Shown here one piece after another: positions 1-9,598 of a DNA stretch of 64,000 bases. The position numbers and the translations under genes were made by a program. The DNA comes from JAWKOK01 sp963698255. Lineage in GTDB: Bacteria > Chloroflexota > Anaerolineae > Caldilineales > Caldilineaceae. The stretch is from the NCBI GenBank assembly GCA_963698255.1, contig CAVOQD010000015.1, positions 1 through 64,000 on the forward strand, in the 5' to 3' direction. How positions within the stretch are numbered: the stretch's first letter is position 1; every line of letters starts with the position of its first letter. Under the pieces are notes generated by a model. The model did not search any database, had not been told where the DNA came from, and worked only from the letters and a program-made list of their open reading frames with translations.

Positions 1-183
1 AAACCGGCGCATCTCGCTATGACCGTTGGGAATCGGTCCGACTCCGGGGACTCAATGGTCCAGCAAGGCGGAAGCGGTAGTGATCGACACTTAGGACACA
101 GAGTGCAATAGGCGAATGATGGATCAGATCCGCCGCACGGCGAACAATCCATTTTCGACCATCGACCAATCGGGCAACCGGCC

Positions 184-1383
184 ATGAATCGCAATCGAAC
201 CTTTGACCCATTCTCATCGTTGCCATCAGCCTGATTTTGATTGGCGCCATCTTCGTCGGGATCGTGAACGCATTGGGCCGCAGACGCCCGCGACAGCAAG
301 GTCGCACTGGAAAATGTGCGAGCCTATACGCCTGCACTAGCACGACGCACCGAACTACGCTGTCGATGGCGGCGATCTCTTTGTCGGCGTGCCGGGCAAC
401 TGGTCGCGTCAAGGCGCCGGCCAATGTCATCGTCAACGCCGTCGCCATCGACCACAGCGCACGCGACACTGGTCTACATCGGCGCGGCCAACGAGTTGGC
501 CATCTACCGCTCCGACGATGCCGGCCAGAAACTGGCAGCGGATTCCGCTGACGGAACCGACTTCATCGGCGGCGTCACCGCGATCGCCGTGGATGGCCAC
601 CAGCGTCTGCTCTACGTCGGCACCGACACCGCCGGCCTCTTCCGCCTGCGCGATGTCGGTTCGAGCGTCATCGTCAGGGCGGCTGCTGCTGGACGAGGCA
701 GTCATCCAAGTGGTGGCCGACAGTGCCGGTTCCGGCCTCGCCATGGCCCGCACCGAATGGAAACTCTACCGCGCCGAGGATTTCGGCATGCGCTGGGTGC
801 AGGTCGAAAACCTGGGCAGCGTGGCAACCGCCGTCGCCATCGCCGCCACTCGCCGGCCACCGTTTATGTGGGCACAACCGACCGCGGCCTGCTTCAGAGC
901 AGCGACGGTTTGACCTGGAAGACGGCCAACGTAGGCCTGGGCTTACGCCGGGCACGCACTTCGCATCGATGCCCTGGCAATCGATCCGCTCCAGCCCGAG
1001 GTGCTCTACGTGGCTAGCAGCTATCTTTCGGCTCGACGACGGTCCACAGACGCCGGCCGGCATTGCCATGAGCATCGATGGCGCTGCAAGCTGGCCGATG
1101 TTGAGCGAACCGGGCGATGTCGCCGTTGCCGAGGTGTTCCCGTCGCAGGCGAGCACGGCAGCACCTTCGCCCTTATGACCAACAGCCGTACACCGATGGC
1201 ACTGGGCAACGCCGGCAGATTGGCTGCGCCGCAGCCGCTGCGGCTGGCGAGCCAGCGCCTGCCGCAGGACAACGGGTTCATCGCCTGGGTTGTGGCCGGG
1301 CTGGCATCGGTGGTGTTGCTCTTCGCGGTCGGCTCGATTCGACCGTCGCTCGCAGCCGATGCAGGGCCGGCCCTGGGCACTAG
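184..1383 (+). CDS. Asp-box (BNR) propeller-like protein with terminal membrane helices, frameshifted
   Basis: The product must be followed through about five frame changes. It starts MNRNRTFDP at 184 and, after one shift, enters a hydrophobic helix (LILIGAIFVGIVNA, about 225-285). Propeller-type strands follow: VYIGAANELAIYRSDD, LLYVGTDTAGLFRL, TVYVGTTDRGLLQSSDG and MSIDGAASW. These resemble the Asp-box SxDxGxxW repeats of sialidase-like and photosystem-assembly-like propellers. A second helix (VVAGLASVVLLFAVGSI, about 1290-1345) lies near the C-terminus, just before a strong terminator. It is probably an envelope-anchored propeller protein. No catalytic residue set is visible, so I assign no enzyme activity. 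The exact stop is uncertain because frames change near the end; 1383 is the stop in one plausible frame. Confidence 0.5.
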
Positions 1384-1432
1384 ACCGGTCGGACACAGCG
1401 TAGCAATCACGATCTTGAGCTTTCCACCTTGC

Positions 1433-1472
1433 AAACAGGGTCGCCACTCACTGATGGCGACCCTGTTTTTTT
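1433..1472 (+). terminator. Rho-independent terminator
   Basis: A 14-bp arm AAACAGGGTCGCCA, an 8-nt loop, the complementary arm TGGCGACCCTGTTT and a T-run form a classical intrinsic terminator. It closes the propeller-protein gene and separates it from the aminotransferase. Confidence 0.88.
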
Positions 1473-1564
1473 CTGGCGAGACCAGGCGTCCATGCTATAC
1501 TTCTGGACAGTTTTTGCACCTGATCAAACCTTGACGCGCACAAGCCCTGGACCACAACGATCCA

Positions 1565-2892
1565 GTGCCGCTTGTCGCCCTGACCCGTCAATCGCCGAAG
1601 TTCAACCTTTGTGCCGGCCACGCGTGCAAGGCTTCGGCCAGACCGTCTTTGCCGAATTTACGCCCTGGCCATCGAACACGACGCCGTCAATCTGGGCCAG
1701 GGCTTCCCCAATTTTCCGGCGCCGGACTTCGTCAAAGCCGCCGCCCAAGAAGCCATCGTCGCGGATCTCAACCAGTACGCCCGCGGCGCCGGCCACCCGC
1801 GGCTGGTCAACGCGCTGGCCGAGGTCTATAGCCCGCTCTTTGGCCGGAACTGGACCCGCTGACAGGAGATCGTCGTCACCGTCGGCGCCACCGAAGGCAT
1901 CTTTGCCACGATGCAGGCGCTGGTCGATCCGGGCGACGAGGTCATCCTGATCGAGCCGTTCTACGACAGCTATCCGGCCGTCGGTGATCATGGCCGGCGG
2001 CACGCCGGTCTATGTGCCGCTGCGCCCGACCCGCCGGCGCAACCAGCGCAGCCGAGTGGCGCCTGGACCTGGACGAACTGGCCGCCGCCTTCAGCCCACG
2101 CACCCGGCTGCTGATCCTCAACACGCCCCACAACCCGGTCGGGCAAGGTCTTCACCCGGCACGAATTGGAGCAGATCGCCGCGCTGGTGCAGAAGCATGA
2201 CGTCGTTGGTGCTCAGCGATGAGGTCTACGAGTGGATGGTCTACCCGACGCCGAGCACCCGGTCGAGCATGTGCGCATGGCCACGCTGCCCGGCATGTGG
2301 GAGCGCACGATCACGCTGGGCAGCGCGGGCAAGACCTTCTCCGTCACCGGCTGGAAGATCGGCTGGGCCATCGCGCCCGCGCCCCTGGCCCACGCCATGC
2401 TGATGGCCCACCAGTGGATTCCCTTTACGGTGGCCACACCCCTGCAGGAAGCGGTCGCCGTCGGCCTCGAGCAGGCGGACGAACGCGACTACTTTCACCT
2501 GGCTGGCGCCATGTACCAGGCCAAACGGGACAAGCTGCTGGCCGCGCTCGGCCGATGTGGGGCTGACGCCGATGCGCCGGACGGCTCCTACTTCATCCTC
2601 TTGGACACCAGCCGATCTGGACGTGCCAGTCCCGGACGGCGAGCGGCGCGATGTCGCGTCTGTCGCTGGCTGACCACGCGAGGTCGGCGTGGCCGCCATT
2701 CCGCCCAGCCCATTCTACAGCGCGCCGCACAAGCATTTGACCGACAACCTGGCCCGCTTCACCTTCTGCAAGACCGATGAGATGCTGGATGAAGCGGCTC
2801 GGCGGCTGAAGCGGCATTGGGCAGGCGCAGGAAGCGCTAGCTGGTACAGACGCTTGCAGATTGACCGCAGATGCACCGGAATTACCGGATAA
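1565..2892 (+). CDS. Class I/II PLP aminotransferase (kynurenine/glutamine transaminase K-like), frameshifted
   Basis: Read across about ten one-base breaks, this is a fold-type I aminotransferase close to kynurenine-oxoglutarate transaminase, glutamine transaminase K and YbdL. Landmarks in order are QGFGQTVFAEF, AVNLGQGFPNFPAPDF, VTVGATEGIFATMQAL, DEVILIEPFYDSY, LNTPHNPVG, VLSDEVYEWMVY, SAGKTFSVTGWKIGW (its Lys should bind PLP) and a C-terminal FTFCKTDEMLDEAARRL. It should transfer an amino group between an aromatic or sulfur amino acid and a 2-oxo acid in the cytoplasm. Breaks are mostly run-length changes, for example NPVGK read from a run of three g where two are needed near 2140. The start is a GTG at 1565. 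A TAG near 2840 in another frame may be the true stop. Confidence 0.85.
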
Positions 2893-3005
2893 CTCGCGGA
2901 TTTTCAGGTGAATCCGCGGCAGTATCCGAGTACTGTGCGTCACATTTCCGAGGCTGCGATAGCATATGTGAGAGAATCTGCTTCAAACAGGATCGTCATT
3001 TCGAC

Positions 3006-4524
3006 ATGCACTTTCAAGTTGACCAGGGCAACATCGCCGAACAGCGGCGGACTGTATCGTCGTCAACCTCTTTGAGGGCGTCACCGCGCCCGGCGGCGCC
3101 ACCGGCGCTGTCGACCAGGCGTTGGACGGCGCGATCTCGCAGCTGATCGCCAGGCGGCGACTTCACCGGCAAGGCCGGGACGACGGCGCTGCTCTACACC
3201 AACGGCGCACTGCCCGCGCCACGCGTGCTGGTCGTCGGGCTGGGCGACCGCGGCCGAATTTGATCTGCACGGCGTGCGCAAAGCCGCCGCCACCGCCGCC
3301 AAAAGCGCTGCACAGAGTCAAGGGCGTCTCGACCATTCGCGACCATCGTGCACGGCGCGGGCATTGGCGGTCTGGACGTCGCGGCCGCAGCCCAGGCGTG
3401 GCCGAGGGCACGTGTCTGGCCGTCTACACAGCCGCCCCAATACAAGCGGGAAGCGCCGGAACGAGCGACCTGGCAGCGTGCACTGTCGTCGAGTTCGACG
3501 CGGCCAAGCTGGCTGCCGGTGCAGGCCGGCGTCGCAGCGGGCGCGGCCATCGCCGAGGCGTGTCTGCCATGCGCGTGACTTGTCCAGCGAGCCGGCCAAC
3601 GTGCTCTATCCGGAAGAGCTTTGCCCGCCGCGCCGCGACAGATGGCCGACGAAACCGGCTACGCTGCACGGTGCTGGGCGAGGATGAGCATGCGCGAGCT
3701 GGGCATGAACATCTTCTGGCCGTGAGCCAGGGCAGCGAACGCGAGGCCCAACTGATCATCCTGGAACACGCGCCCGCGGGCACGAGCGAAGAGCAGCCGC
3801 CGCTGGTGCTGGTCGGCAAGGGCGTCACCTTTGACACCGGCGGCATCAGCCTCAAGCCGTCCGGCCGACATGTGGTACATGAAGGATGACATGAGCGGCG
3901 CCGGCGTCGTCATCGGCGCCATGGAGGCCATCGCCCGGCTGAACGTGCCGCGCCGGGTGATCGGCGTGGCCGCCTGCGTGGAGAATATGCCCGACGGCAA
4001 GGCCTTTCGCCCCGGCGACATCCTCACCGGCATCACCGGCAAGACGACCGAGATCATCAGCACCGACGCCGAAGGGCGGCTGATCCTGGCCGATACGCTG
4101 GGCTATGTGGCCCGCTTCGACCCCAGCGCGGTGGTCGATCTGGCCACGTTGACCGGCGCCGTCGGCGTCGCGTTGGGCCACCAGGCCGCCGGCTCTTCGC
4201 CAACGACGACGCGCTGCAGCGACGCATCTGCTGGCGGCCGCCGACCGCAGCGGCGAACGGCTCTGGCCCTTGCCGCTCTACGACGAGTACATGGAGGCGA
4301 TCAAGAGCGACATGGCCGAGGTCAAGAACAGCGGCGGCCGCACCGGCGGCGTCGGCACCAGCGCCAAGTTTCTGGAGCACTTCACCGAAGGCTATCCCGT
4401 GGGCGCATCTGGACATCGCCTGCCATGTCATGGTCCGACAGCGCAGCCAATGCCTTCACGCCCAAAGGGCGCCACGGGCTACGGCGTGCGGCTGTTGGTT
4501 GAGCTGGCGAAGGGGTATCTCTAG
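3006..4524 (+). CDS. pepA: Leucyl aminopeptidase, M17 family (frameshifted)
   Basis: A complete M17 metallo-aminopeptidase is recovered when several one-base breaks are ignored. The N-terminal macro-like domain runs from MHFQVDQGNIAEQ. The catalytic domain has RDLSSEPANVLYPEEL, then the metal and active-site segments VGKGVTFDTGGISLKPS and DMSGAG, and the signature region IISTDAEGRLILAD. The usual signature is NTDAEGRL; here the first residue is Ser. The C-terminus DSAANAFTPKGATGYGVRLL is typical. It should remove N-terminal residues from peptides in the cytosol using two metal ions. The downstream membrane-protein gene follows on the same strand after about 70 bp. Confidence 0.88.
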
Positions 4525-4596
4525 GTTCATTGACCGTACGGAAGGCAAGGAGAAGCAGGTCTATGCACATCATTCAATCGCAAATCGAACCTTCAC

Positions 4597-5320
4597 ATGG
4601 AGCAGCCCGCTTCCTACGCACTGGCCGGCATTGCCGTGATTGGGGCCGCGCTCTGTCGATCAGCCATGGCGATCCGCTGCTGGCGGCGCCGCTGTCCCAG
4701 ACGGAGACAAGCGCGCCAAGTCCAATCTGGCCGTCGATTCTGGCGATGTTGGCGGCCGCCTTCGTCCTCGAACGCGGGGTCGAAATCGTCTGGAACTATC
4801 TGGAGTGGGCGTTGCTCAACTTCGGCAGATGGACGCCGGCACGTCTCGCGTCGCCCCAGTTCGGCCAGTTCAAGAGCGGCACCAGTCTGCTGGTGGCCGC
4901 GGTGCTCGGCATTCTGATCGCCAACACGACCTCCATGCGGCTCTTTGCCCAGTTTGAACCGTTGGCGCCGGCACTGCTCTGCCGGCGTTTCCGACTCGTG
5001 GGATGTGCTTGTGACCGGGTCTGCTGATCGGCGCGAGCACCAAGCCTGTCCACGAGCTGATGGGCATCTTGACCCACTTCAGAGATTTATCTGGCCAACA
5101 ATGCCATCAAGCAACGAGAGCTGGCCGGCGCTGCTTGGCAGATGGCGTGTTGAAGCTGGCTGAAAGCGAAGCACAGTCGATGATCGATGTGCCGGGCATT
5201 GGACCGACCCGGATCGACATGGGCGGCGGTGATAGCGAGGAAGGCGGCTCGGGCGACAGCAAGGGCACGTCGCCGACCGACAAATACATCACAGTGCTGC
5301 ACGATCGCACATCGATGTAG
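4597..5320 (+). CDS. Small membrane protein of unknown function, frameshifted
   Basis: Starting MEQPASYALAGIAVIGAAL at 4597, the chain shows hydrophobic segments near PIWPSILAMLAAAFVLERG, GTSLLVAAVLGILIANTT and SWDVLVTGLLIGASTKPVH, then an acidic, glycine-rich tail (DMGGGDSEEGGSGDS) ending HDRTSM. I predict three or four membrane helices and a soluble C-terminus. At least three frame changes are needed (near 4640, 4975 and 5085-5130). It lies 72 bp after the aminopeptidase and is convergent with the sigma-linked gene. I do not recognise a family. Nothing catalytic is visible. Confidence 0.55.
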
Positions 5321-5825
5321 GCGTAAGATTCTTCTGACTTGGGTCTTGCCTAGCACCGAAACTGGACCGTCTGCGCGATGAACCACGGCCCCAGATCAGC
5401 AGGGCCAGGCAAGCCAGCGCAAGCAGGCCAAGCGTTATCCAGATCGGACCGGATCGACGCTGCTTCTTTTCCTGGAGGAACCCGTCTGTGCCCAAGGCCC
5501 GTTGGGCCGCGTGTTGGCGGTGGGTCAGTTCCAATGCCCGGTGCAGACTCCTGGCGAAAGTGGGGCGCAGGCGAGACATCGGGGACGACCTCGGCCAGCT
5601 CTTCAGCTAGATCGGTGAGCGGTGCCAATTCGGGCGATGAGACTGCAATGGTCGATTGCAGGCTGTGGTCTGTCTGTACCTGCACTGTCTGCGCATTCTC
5701 GCGGAGGAGCCGCTTGAGGTGTCCGTCCAGCACATCCTCGGCGGACACAAAGTTCCCGCCGCCAAAATCGATCTTCGGCAGAGGCTTCCTGACTTTCGGC
5801 TGGGCCAACGAATTGCACGCATCAT
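5289..5825 (-). CDS. Membrane protein coupled to the ECF sigma factor, candidate anti-sigma factor (frameshifted)
   Basis: The start codon (ATGATG at 5825) overlaps the stop of the sigma-factor gene, so the two are translationally coupled. After a frame change the chain reads PKIDFGGGNFVSAEDVLD and HLKRLLRENAQTVQVQTD, an acidic region with LTDLAEELAEVVPDVSP, and after a second break near 5560 a basic stretch followed by one membrane helix (ITLGLLALACLALLIWG). A soluble N-terminus and a single C-terminal helix downstream of an ECF sigma gene is the usual layout of an anti-sigma factor, but no zinc-binding HxxxCxxC motif is present. The role is inferred from position. The 3' end could instead be a TGA or TAG near 5350 in another frame. 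Confidence 0.5.
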
Positions 5826-6508
5826 GGTCTCACTCTCGGCCTCCCTGGTCGCTCATCCATCGGCTGATCCGTCGATCCGGCGTCTGCCCATCCAATCGCC
5901 TGCTTGCCCCAACCGCGGGCTTCCAGGTCATCGCGCAGGGCGCTCAACGTGCGAAAATAGAGCGATTTCACGGCGCTTTCGCTCTTGTTCATCATGTCAC
6001 CGATCTCGACGTTGGAGAGGCGGCTGCTGAACTTGTGAATGAGCAGATCGCGTCGATCCTCGGGCAAACGGTTGATGGCCGCCCAGAGCGCTTCATGCTT
6101 CTCTTCCTTCTCGACCAGGTCTTCCGGCTGTTCGATCAATGCCTCCGGCGAACGGTTGTTGTGGCCGTAGGACCAGAGGCGATCCAACGACAAAAATCGT
6201 CGCTTGCTATGGTCGCGATGCCAGTTGGCCACCAGGTTATGCGCGATGCGAAAGAGCCAGGCCGAGAAGGGCAGGCCGCGGTCTTCGTAGGTGTCGAGTT
6301 TGCCCAAGGCGCGGTAAAAGGTGCGCGCCGTCAGATCCTCGGCGTCCTGGGCATTGCCGACACGATGATAGATGTAGGCATAGACCCGGTCGACATAGCG
6401 TTCGTACAGGACGCCGAAGGCCGCCGGATCCTGGCGCGCTTGCTCGACCAGCGCAGATTCCTCACTGATCTCGACAGATTCGGCCGCGGCTTCGACTGGT
6501 GGCCGCAC
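5822..6508 (-). CDS. ECF-type RNA polymerase sigma-70 factor
   Basis: The 228-residue product has region 2 at about residues 30-98 (FGVLYERYVDRVYAYIYHRV, QDAEDLTARTFYRAL, FSAWLFRIAHNLVANWHRD) and region 4 at about 137-195 (LPEDRRDLLIHKF, LSNVEIGDMMNKSESAVKSL). This order without regions 1 and 3 defines an ECF sigma factor directing RNA polymerase to a small regulon. The start is a GTG at 6508. An upstream frame also stays open, so a longer N-terminus with a break is possible. The 22 residues after region 4 are proline- and arginine-rich and have no known role. The next gene overlaps its stop and may encode the cognate membrane regulator. Confidence 0.88.
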   Translation of the reverse strand: MRPPVEAAAESVEISEESALVEQARQDPAAFGVLYERYVDRVYAYIYHRVGNAQDAEDLTARTFYRALGKLDTYEDRGLPFSAWLFRIAHNLVANWHRDHSKRRFLSLDRLWSYGHNNRSPEALIEQPEDLVEKEEKHEALWAAINRLPEDRRDLLIHKFSSRLSNVEIGDMMNKSESAVKSLYFRTLSALRDDLEARGWGKQAIGWADAGSTDQPMDERPGRPRVRP

Positions 6509-6794
6509 GAACGGTCGCGGTCGGCTCTGATTTCTTGCTGTTTGAGCGTGGCTGGACCTCGCGCGAGGCGTCGCTCTTCAATCTCGCACGGCGACTTAAT
6601 TGTCAATGTCGCTTCTCTCCTCATCCTACAGGTAATTTCGATCGCTTCTACGCGGCTATTATAGCGGCGCGCCGTGCTGGTGCAAGCATTAGCACGTCTT
6701 ACGCAGTGTTTCGAGCTCGACTCTGAAGAAGTGTTTGAGACGTGCTTGATGAATGCCTGGAATCGCCGGCAATTCCACATTCGGCTCGAACCTA

Positions 6795-6803
6795 TGCTAT
6801 ACT
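6795..6803 (+). promoter_or_regulatory. Extended -10 promoter element upstream of dnaN
   Basis: TGCTATACT fits an extended -10 (TGnTATAnT) 75 bp before the dnaN start. No clear -35 is seen, which is usual for extended -10 promoters. A single DnaA-box-like TCATCCACA (one mismatch to TTATCCACA) lies at 6852-6860. One box alone does not mark an origin. The rest of the 369-bp gap between the sigma factor and dnaN holds nothing I recognise. Confidence 0.4.
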
Positions 6804-6877
6804 CAGCGCAGCCATCTACGGCAGGAAATCGAGAGCAGTCACTCCAGAGAATCATCCACATCAAGCGGGAGGACACC

Positions 6878-8082
6878 GTGCGGGTCAGTTGTCTTCAAGA
6901 AAATTTGGCCAAAGGCCTCTCAATCGTAGGTCGTGCGGTTTCGTCGCGTAGCACGCTGCCTGTCCTCGGCAATATTTTGCTGGAAGCACGCGACAATCAG
7001 TTGCGGTTGGCCGCCACCAATTTCGAGATCAGCATCAGTTGTTGGATCGGCGCCCGGGTCGAGGATGAAGGCTCTATCACCGTGCCGGCTCGCTTGCTCG
7101 GCGAGTTTGTCAACAGCCTGCCGCCTGAGCAGATCGACATGGAACTGTCGGTGCGCACCCAGACGCTGGCGTTGCACTGCGCCCGCTACAACGCCACCAT
7201 GAAGGGCATTGACGCCGCCGATTTCCCCATCATCACCACGGTGGATGAGGACGGGGCGCGACGCCGTCGAAGGCACAAGCATGGAACTGGACGGCGTGGG
7301 TCTGCGCAAGATGATCGATCAGGTCATCTTTGCCGCCTCCAGGGATGAAAGCCGGCCGACGCTGACCGGCGTCGAGGTGAGCTTCAAGGGCGACCGCCTG
7401 TTGATGGCCGCCACCGACGGCTATCGGCTCAGCATGCGCAGCGTTCTGCTGGATGGGCCGGTGAGCGATGAAGATCTGACCGTGATCGTGCCGGCCAAGA
7501 GCCTGGGCGAACTGGCCCGCATCAGCGCCGACGCCGATGATGACAAGCCGGTCGGCGTCCTGGTGACCCAGGCGCGCAACCAGATTCTGTTTCGACTGTT
7601 GGGCAAAGGCAATGAGGCCAAGGGCGGCTTCTATCGTGTCGAAATGGTGAGCCAGTTGATCGACGCCCGCTTCCCCGACTACACGCGCCATCATCCCCAA
7701 ATCGCACAGCACGCGCACCGTCGTCAACACGGCGTCGCTGCTCAAGGCCGTTCGTGTGGCCTTTCTCTTTGCCCGTGACAACGCCAACATCATTCGTGTG
7801 GCCATTGTGCCCGGCAATGGCGACCATCAAGGCCAGATGCGCCTGACTGCTGCCAGCAACGAGATGGGTGACAGCGTCAACGAGATCGATGCCATGGTCG
7901 AGGGCGAAGAGATGGAGATCGCGTTCGACGCCCGCTTCCTCATCGACGTGCTCAGCCAGATTGATCAGCCCCAGCTTGTGCTGGAGACGACCCAGTCGAC
8001 CCGACCCGGGGCCATGCGTCCGGTGGGCATGGGCGAGGAGGAGTTCCTCCACGTCGTGATGCCCATGCATCCGCCACGATAG
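6878..8082 (+). CDS. dnaN: DNA polymerase III sliding clamp, beta subunit (two frame breaks)
   Basis: The product forms the ring that holds DNA polymerase III on DNA. It starts at a GTG with a good ribosome site (GGGAGGA, 6867-6873): MRVSCLQENLAKGLSIVGRA, VSSRSTLPVLGNILLEA. The three clamp domains follow, with NSLPPEQIDMEL, DAADFPII, VEVSFKGDRLLMAATDGYRL, VIVPAKSLGELARI and the C-terminal FLIDVLSQIDQPQLVLE and PGAMRPVG, ending in VVMPMHP, which matches the family C-terminus. Two one-base breaks interrupt it: near 7255 (DEDG/DAVEGTSME) and near 7690 (DYTRIIPKSHS). About 400 residues is close to the normal length. It is not next to dnaA or recF here. Confidence 0.92.
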
Positions 8083-8090
8083 GGATAGTC

Positions 8091-8162
8091 AGCAGACCAA
8101 AAAAAGACCGCTGAAGCGCCCGTCATGACGGGCGCTTCAGCGGTCTTTTTTGGTCTGCTTTC
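8091..8162. terminator. Bidirectional intrinsic terminator after dnaN
   Basis: A near-perfect palindrome: outer arm AGCAGACC, an A-run, inner arm GACCGCTGAAGCGCCCGTCA (8106-8125) with its complement to 8145, a T-run and the outer arm complement GGTCTGCT. A-runs and T-runs flank the stem on both sides, so it should terminate both dnaN and the convergent zinc-ribbon/LysM gene that ends at 8171. Confidence 0.92.
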
Positions 8163-8170
8163 TCGATCAG

Positions 8171-9447
8171 CTACTCCGGGTTGTACGGAGGCAGCTTGAT
8201 CTCTGCGCCGACTGTGCAGGATCTCCGGCGAAGGCAGAACGTCACGATTTTCGCGGAAGATGTCATTCATGTGCTCGGTGTCGCCGTAGACGCGTACACT
8301 GATGGTCCACAGGTTGTCGCCGGCCTGGACGATGTAGGTGGCCGGCGGCGTCAGTACGACCTGCCTCGGTGTCGATGGACTCGACATCCGGCATGGCGCT
8401 CAACGCATTCACCACCACGTCAAGATCTTCCATCATGGGAACCTCGCCGGCCAACCGTAGGACGCCGTCGACCAGTTCGCCCTCGATGGCCAGAGTCGAT
8501 CAATCCGGCATAGCCGTTTTCTTCCAGGTAGGCGATCACGTCGACCGGTCCGTTTGTTGAACTCTCTTGCGGAGTCGGCTCGTCAGCCTGGGCGGGAACG
8601 GGCGTCGGCGTGGGCAGGAGGGCTGATGTTTCGCCTGCGCCATCCTGAGGCGCGTCACCTTGCTGTGCCTCACCTTGCGTGTCTACCTGCGGGGCGTCGT
8701 CGGCACGGTCGGCTGTCGTCGGCTACGCCGTCGCCATTCTCTGCGCCCTGCGCGGCTGGAGCGTCGGCTGGATCGGACACGTCCGTTGCCCCGCTATCCC
8801 CCAGGTCGCCGCCGTCCTGGGCGCTGTCACCCACCGAAGCGGCGAGAACTTCGGCATCGGTCTGTTGGGCCGTGGCTTCATCCGTCTCGATCCGACCGCG
8901 TGCCCGGCAGGCCGATGAACCAGACCAGCGCCAGCACCGTGATAATGACGATCGCTAAGCCCAGCGGCCAAGGATTGCGGCCTTGTGACGCAGCGGCCGG
9001 CGCCGGCGCCTCGCCGTTGATCGGGAAAGGCAGCACCGACTCCTGAGCAGAGCTTGACTGGCCCGATTTGGTCGATGTGCGCTGTGCGCGCCGTTTGGCC
9101 TGATGCGAGCGCAGCAGCCATTCGCCTTCCTCGCGCAGTGCATCGTCAATGGGAATCGCGGCCACGTGGTTGCGCATCTGGCCGAAGTCGCCCAATTGGT
9201 TGGCAAGAATGGCGCCCAGCAGCCGCAGATCGGACGTGTCGCTGTAGGTCAGTCCCCGGTTGACTTCGGTGAGCGCCTGTTGTTTGCGCCCGGCCGTCGC
9301 CATGTCCGAGGCGCGTTTGTAGAAATAGCCGGCCGCGAATTCCGGGCTGAGCAGATCATCCAGATCCGTACCGCAGATGCTGCACAGCGGCGAGTCCGGC
9401 GTGATATGGACAATGTTCTCACACTGCGGACAGGTGACTTCCTGCAT
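8171..9447 (-). CDS. Zinc-ribbon, single-pass membrane protein with BON and LysM domains (frameshifted)
   Basis: Domain order is unusual. The N-terminus is a zinc ribbon (CPQC at residues 6-9, CSIC at 22-25), followed by a helical repeat-like region (YFYKRASDMATAGRKQQALT). One membrane helix follows (GLAIVIITVLALVWFIG, about residue 160-178), then a low-complexity acidic and Ala/Pro/Gln-rich linker (about 8540-8880, several frame breaks). Next is a BON domain (VIAYLEENGYAGL, LVDGVLRLAGEVPMMEDL, VVVNALSAMPDVESIDTEA), then a C-terminal LysM (YIVQAGDNLWTISVRVYGD, EIKLPPYNPE). LysM binds peptidoglycan and BON binds membrane or lipid surfaces, so the C-terminal half should be outside and the zinc ribbon inside. 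It converges on dnaN across a shared terminator. Confidence 0.72.
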
Positions 9448-9598
9448 GTTGGCGAAGAACTCAATGATGGTGTCAGATCAGTGACGGTAGGATGGCAGAC
9501 GATGTGGTCGTAGTGTAACATGGGCATATCGCGGGCGCAAACGAAAATCGTGACATAATCATCACGGCGAATGGTCCGTTGGCTATCCGTTCTGCAGA

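Noticed and set aside
6509..6877. Possible replication origin before dnaN
   Set aside because: Only one imperfect DnaA box, no AT-rich unwinding region and no dnaA gene nearby.
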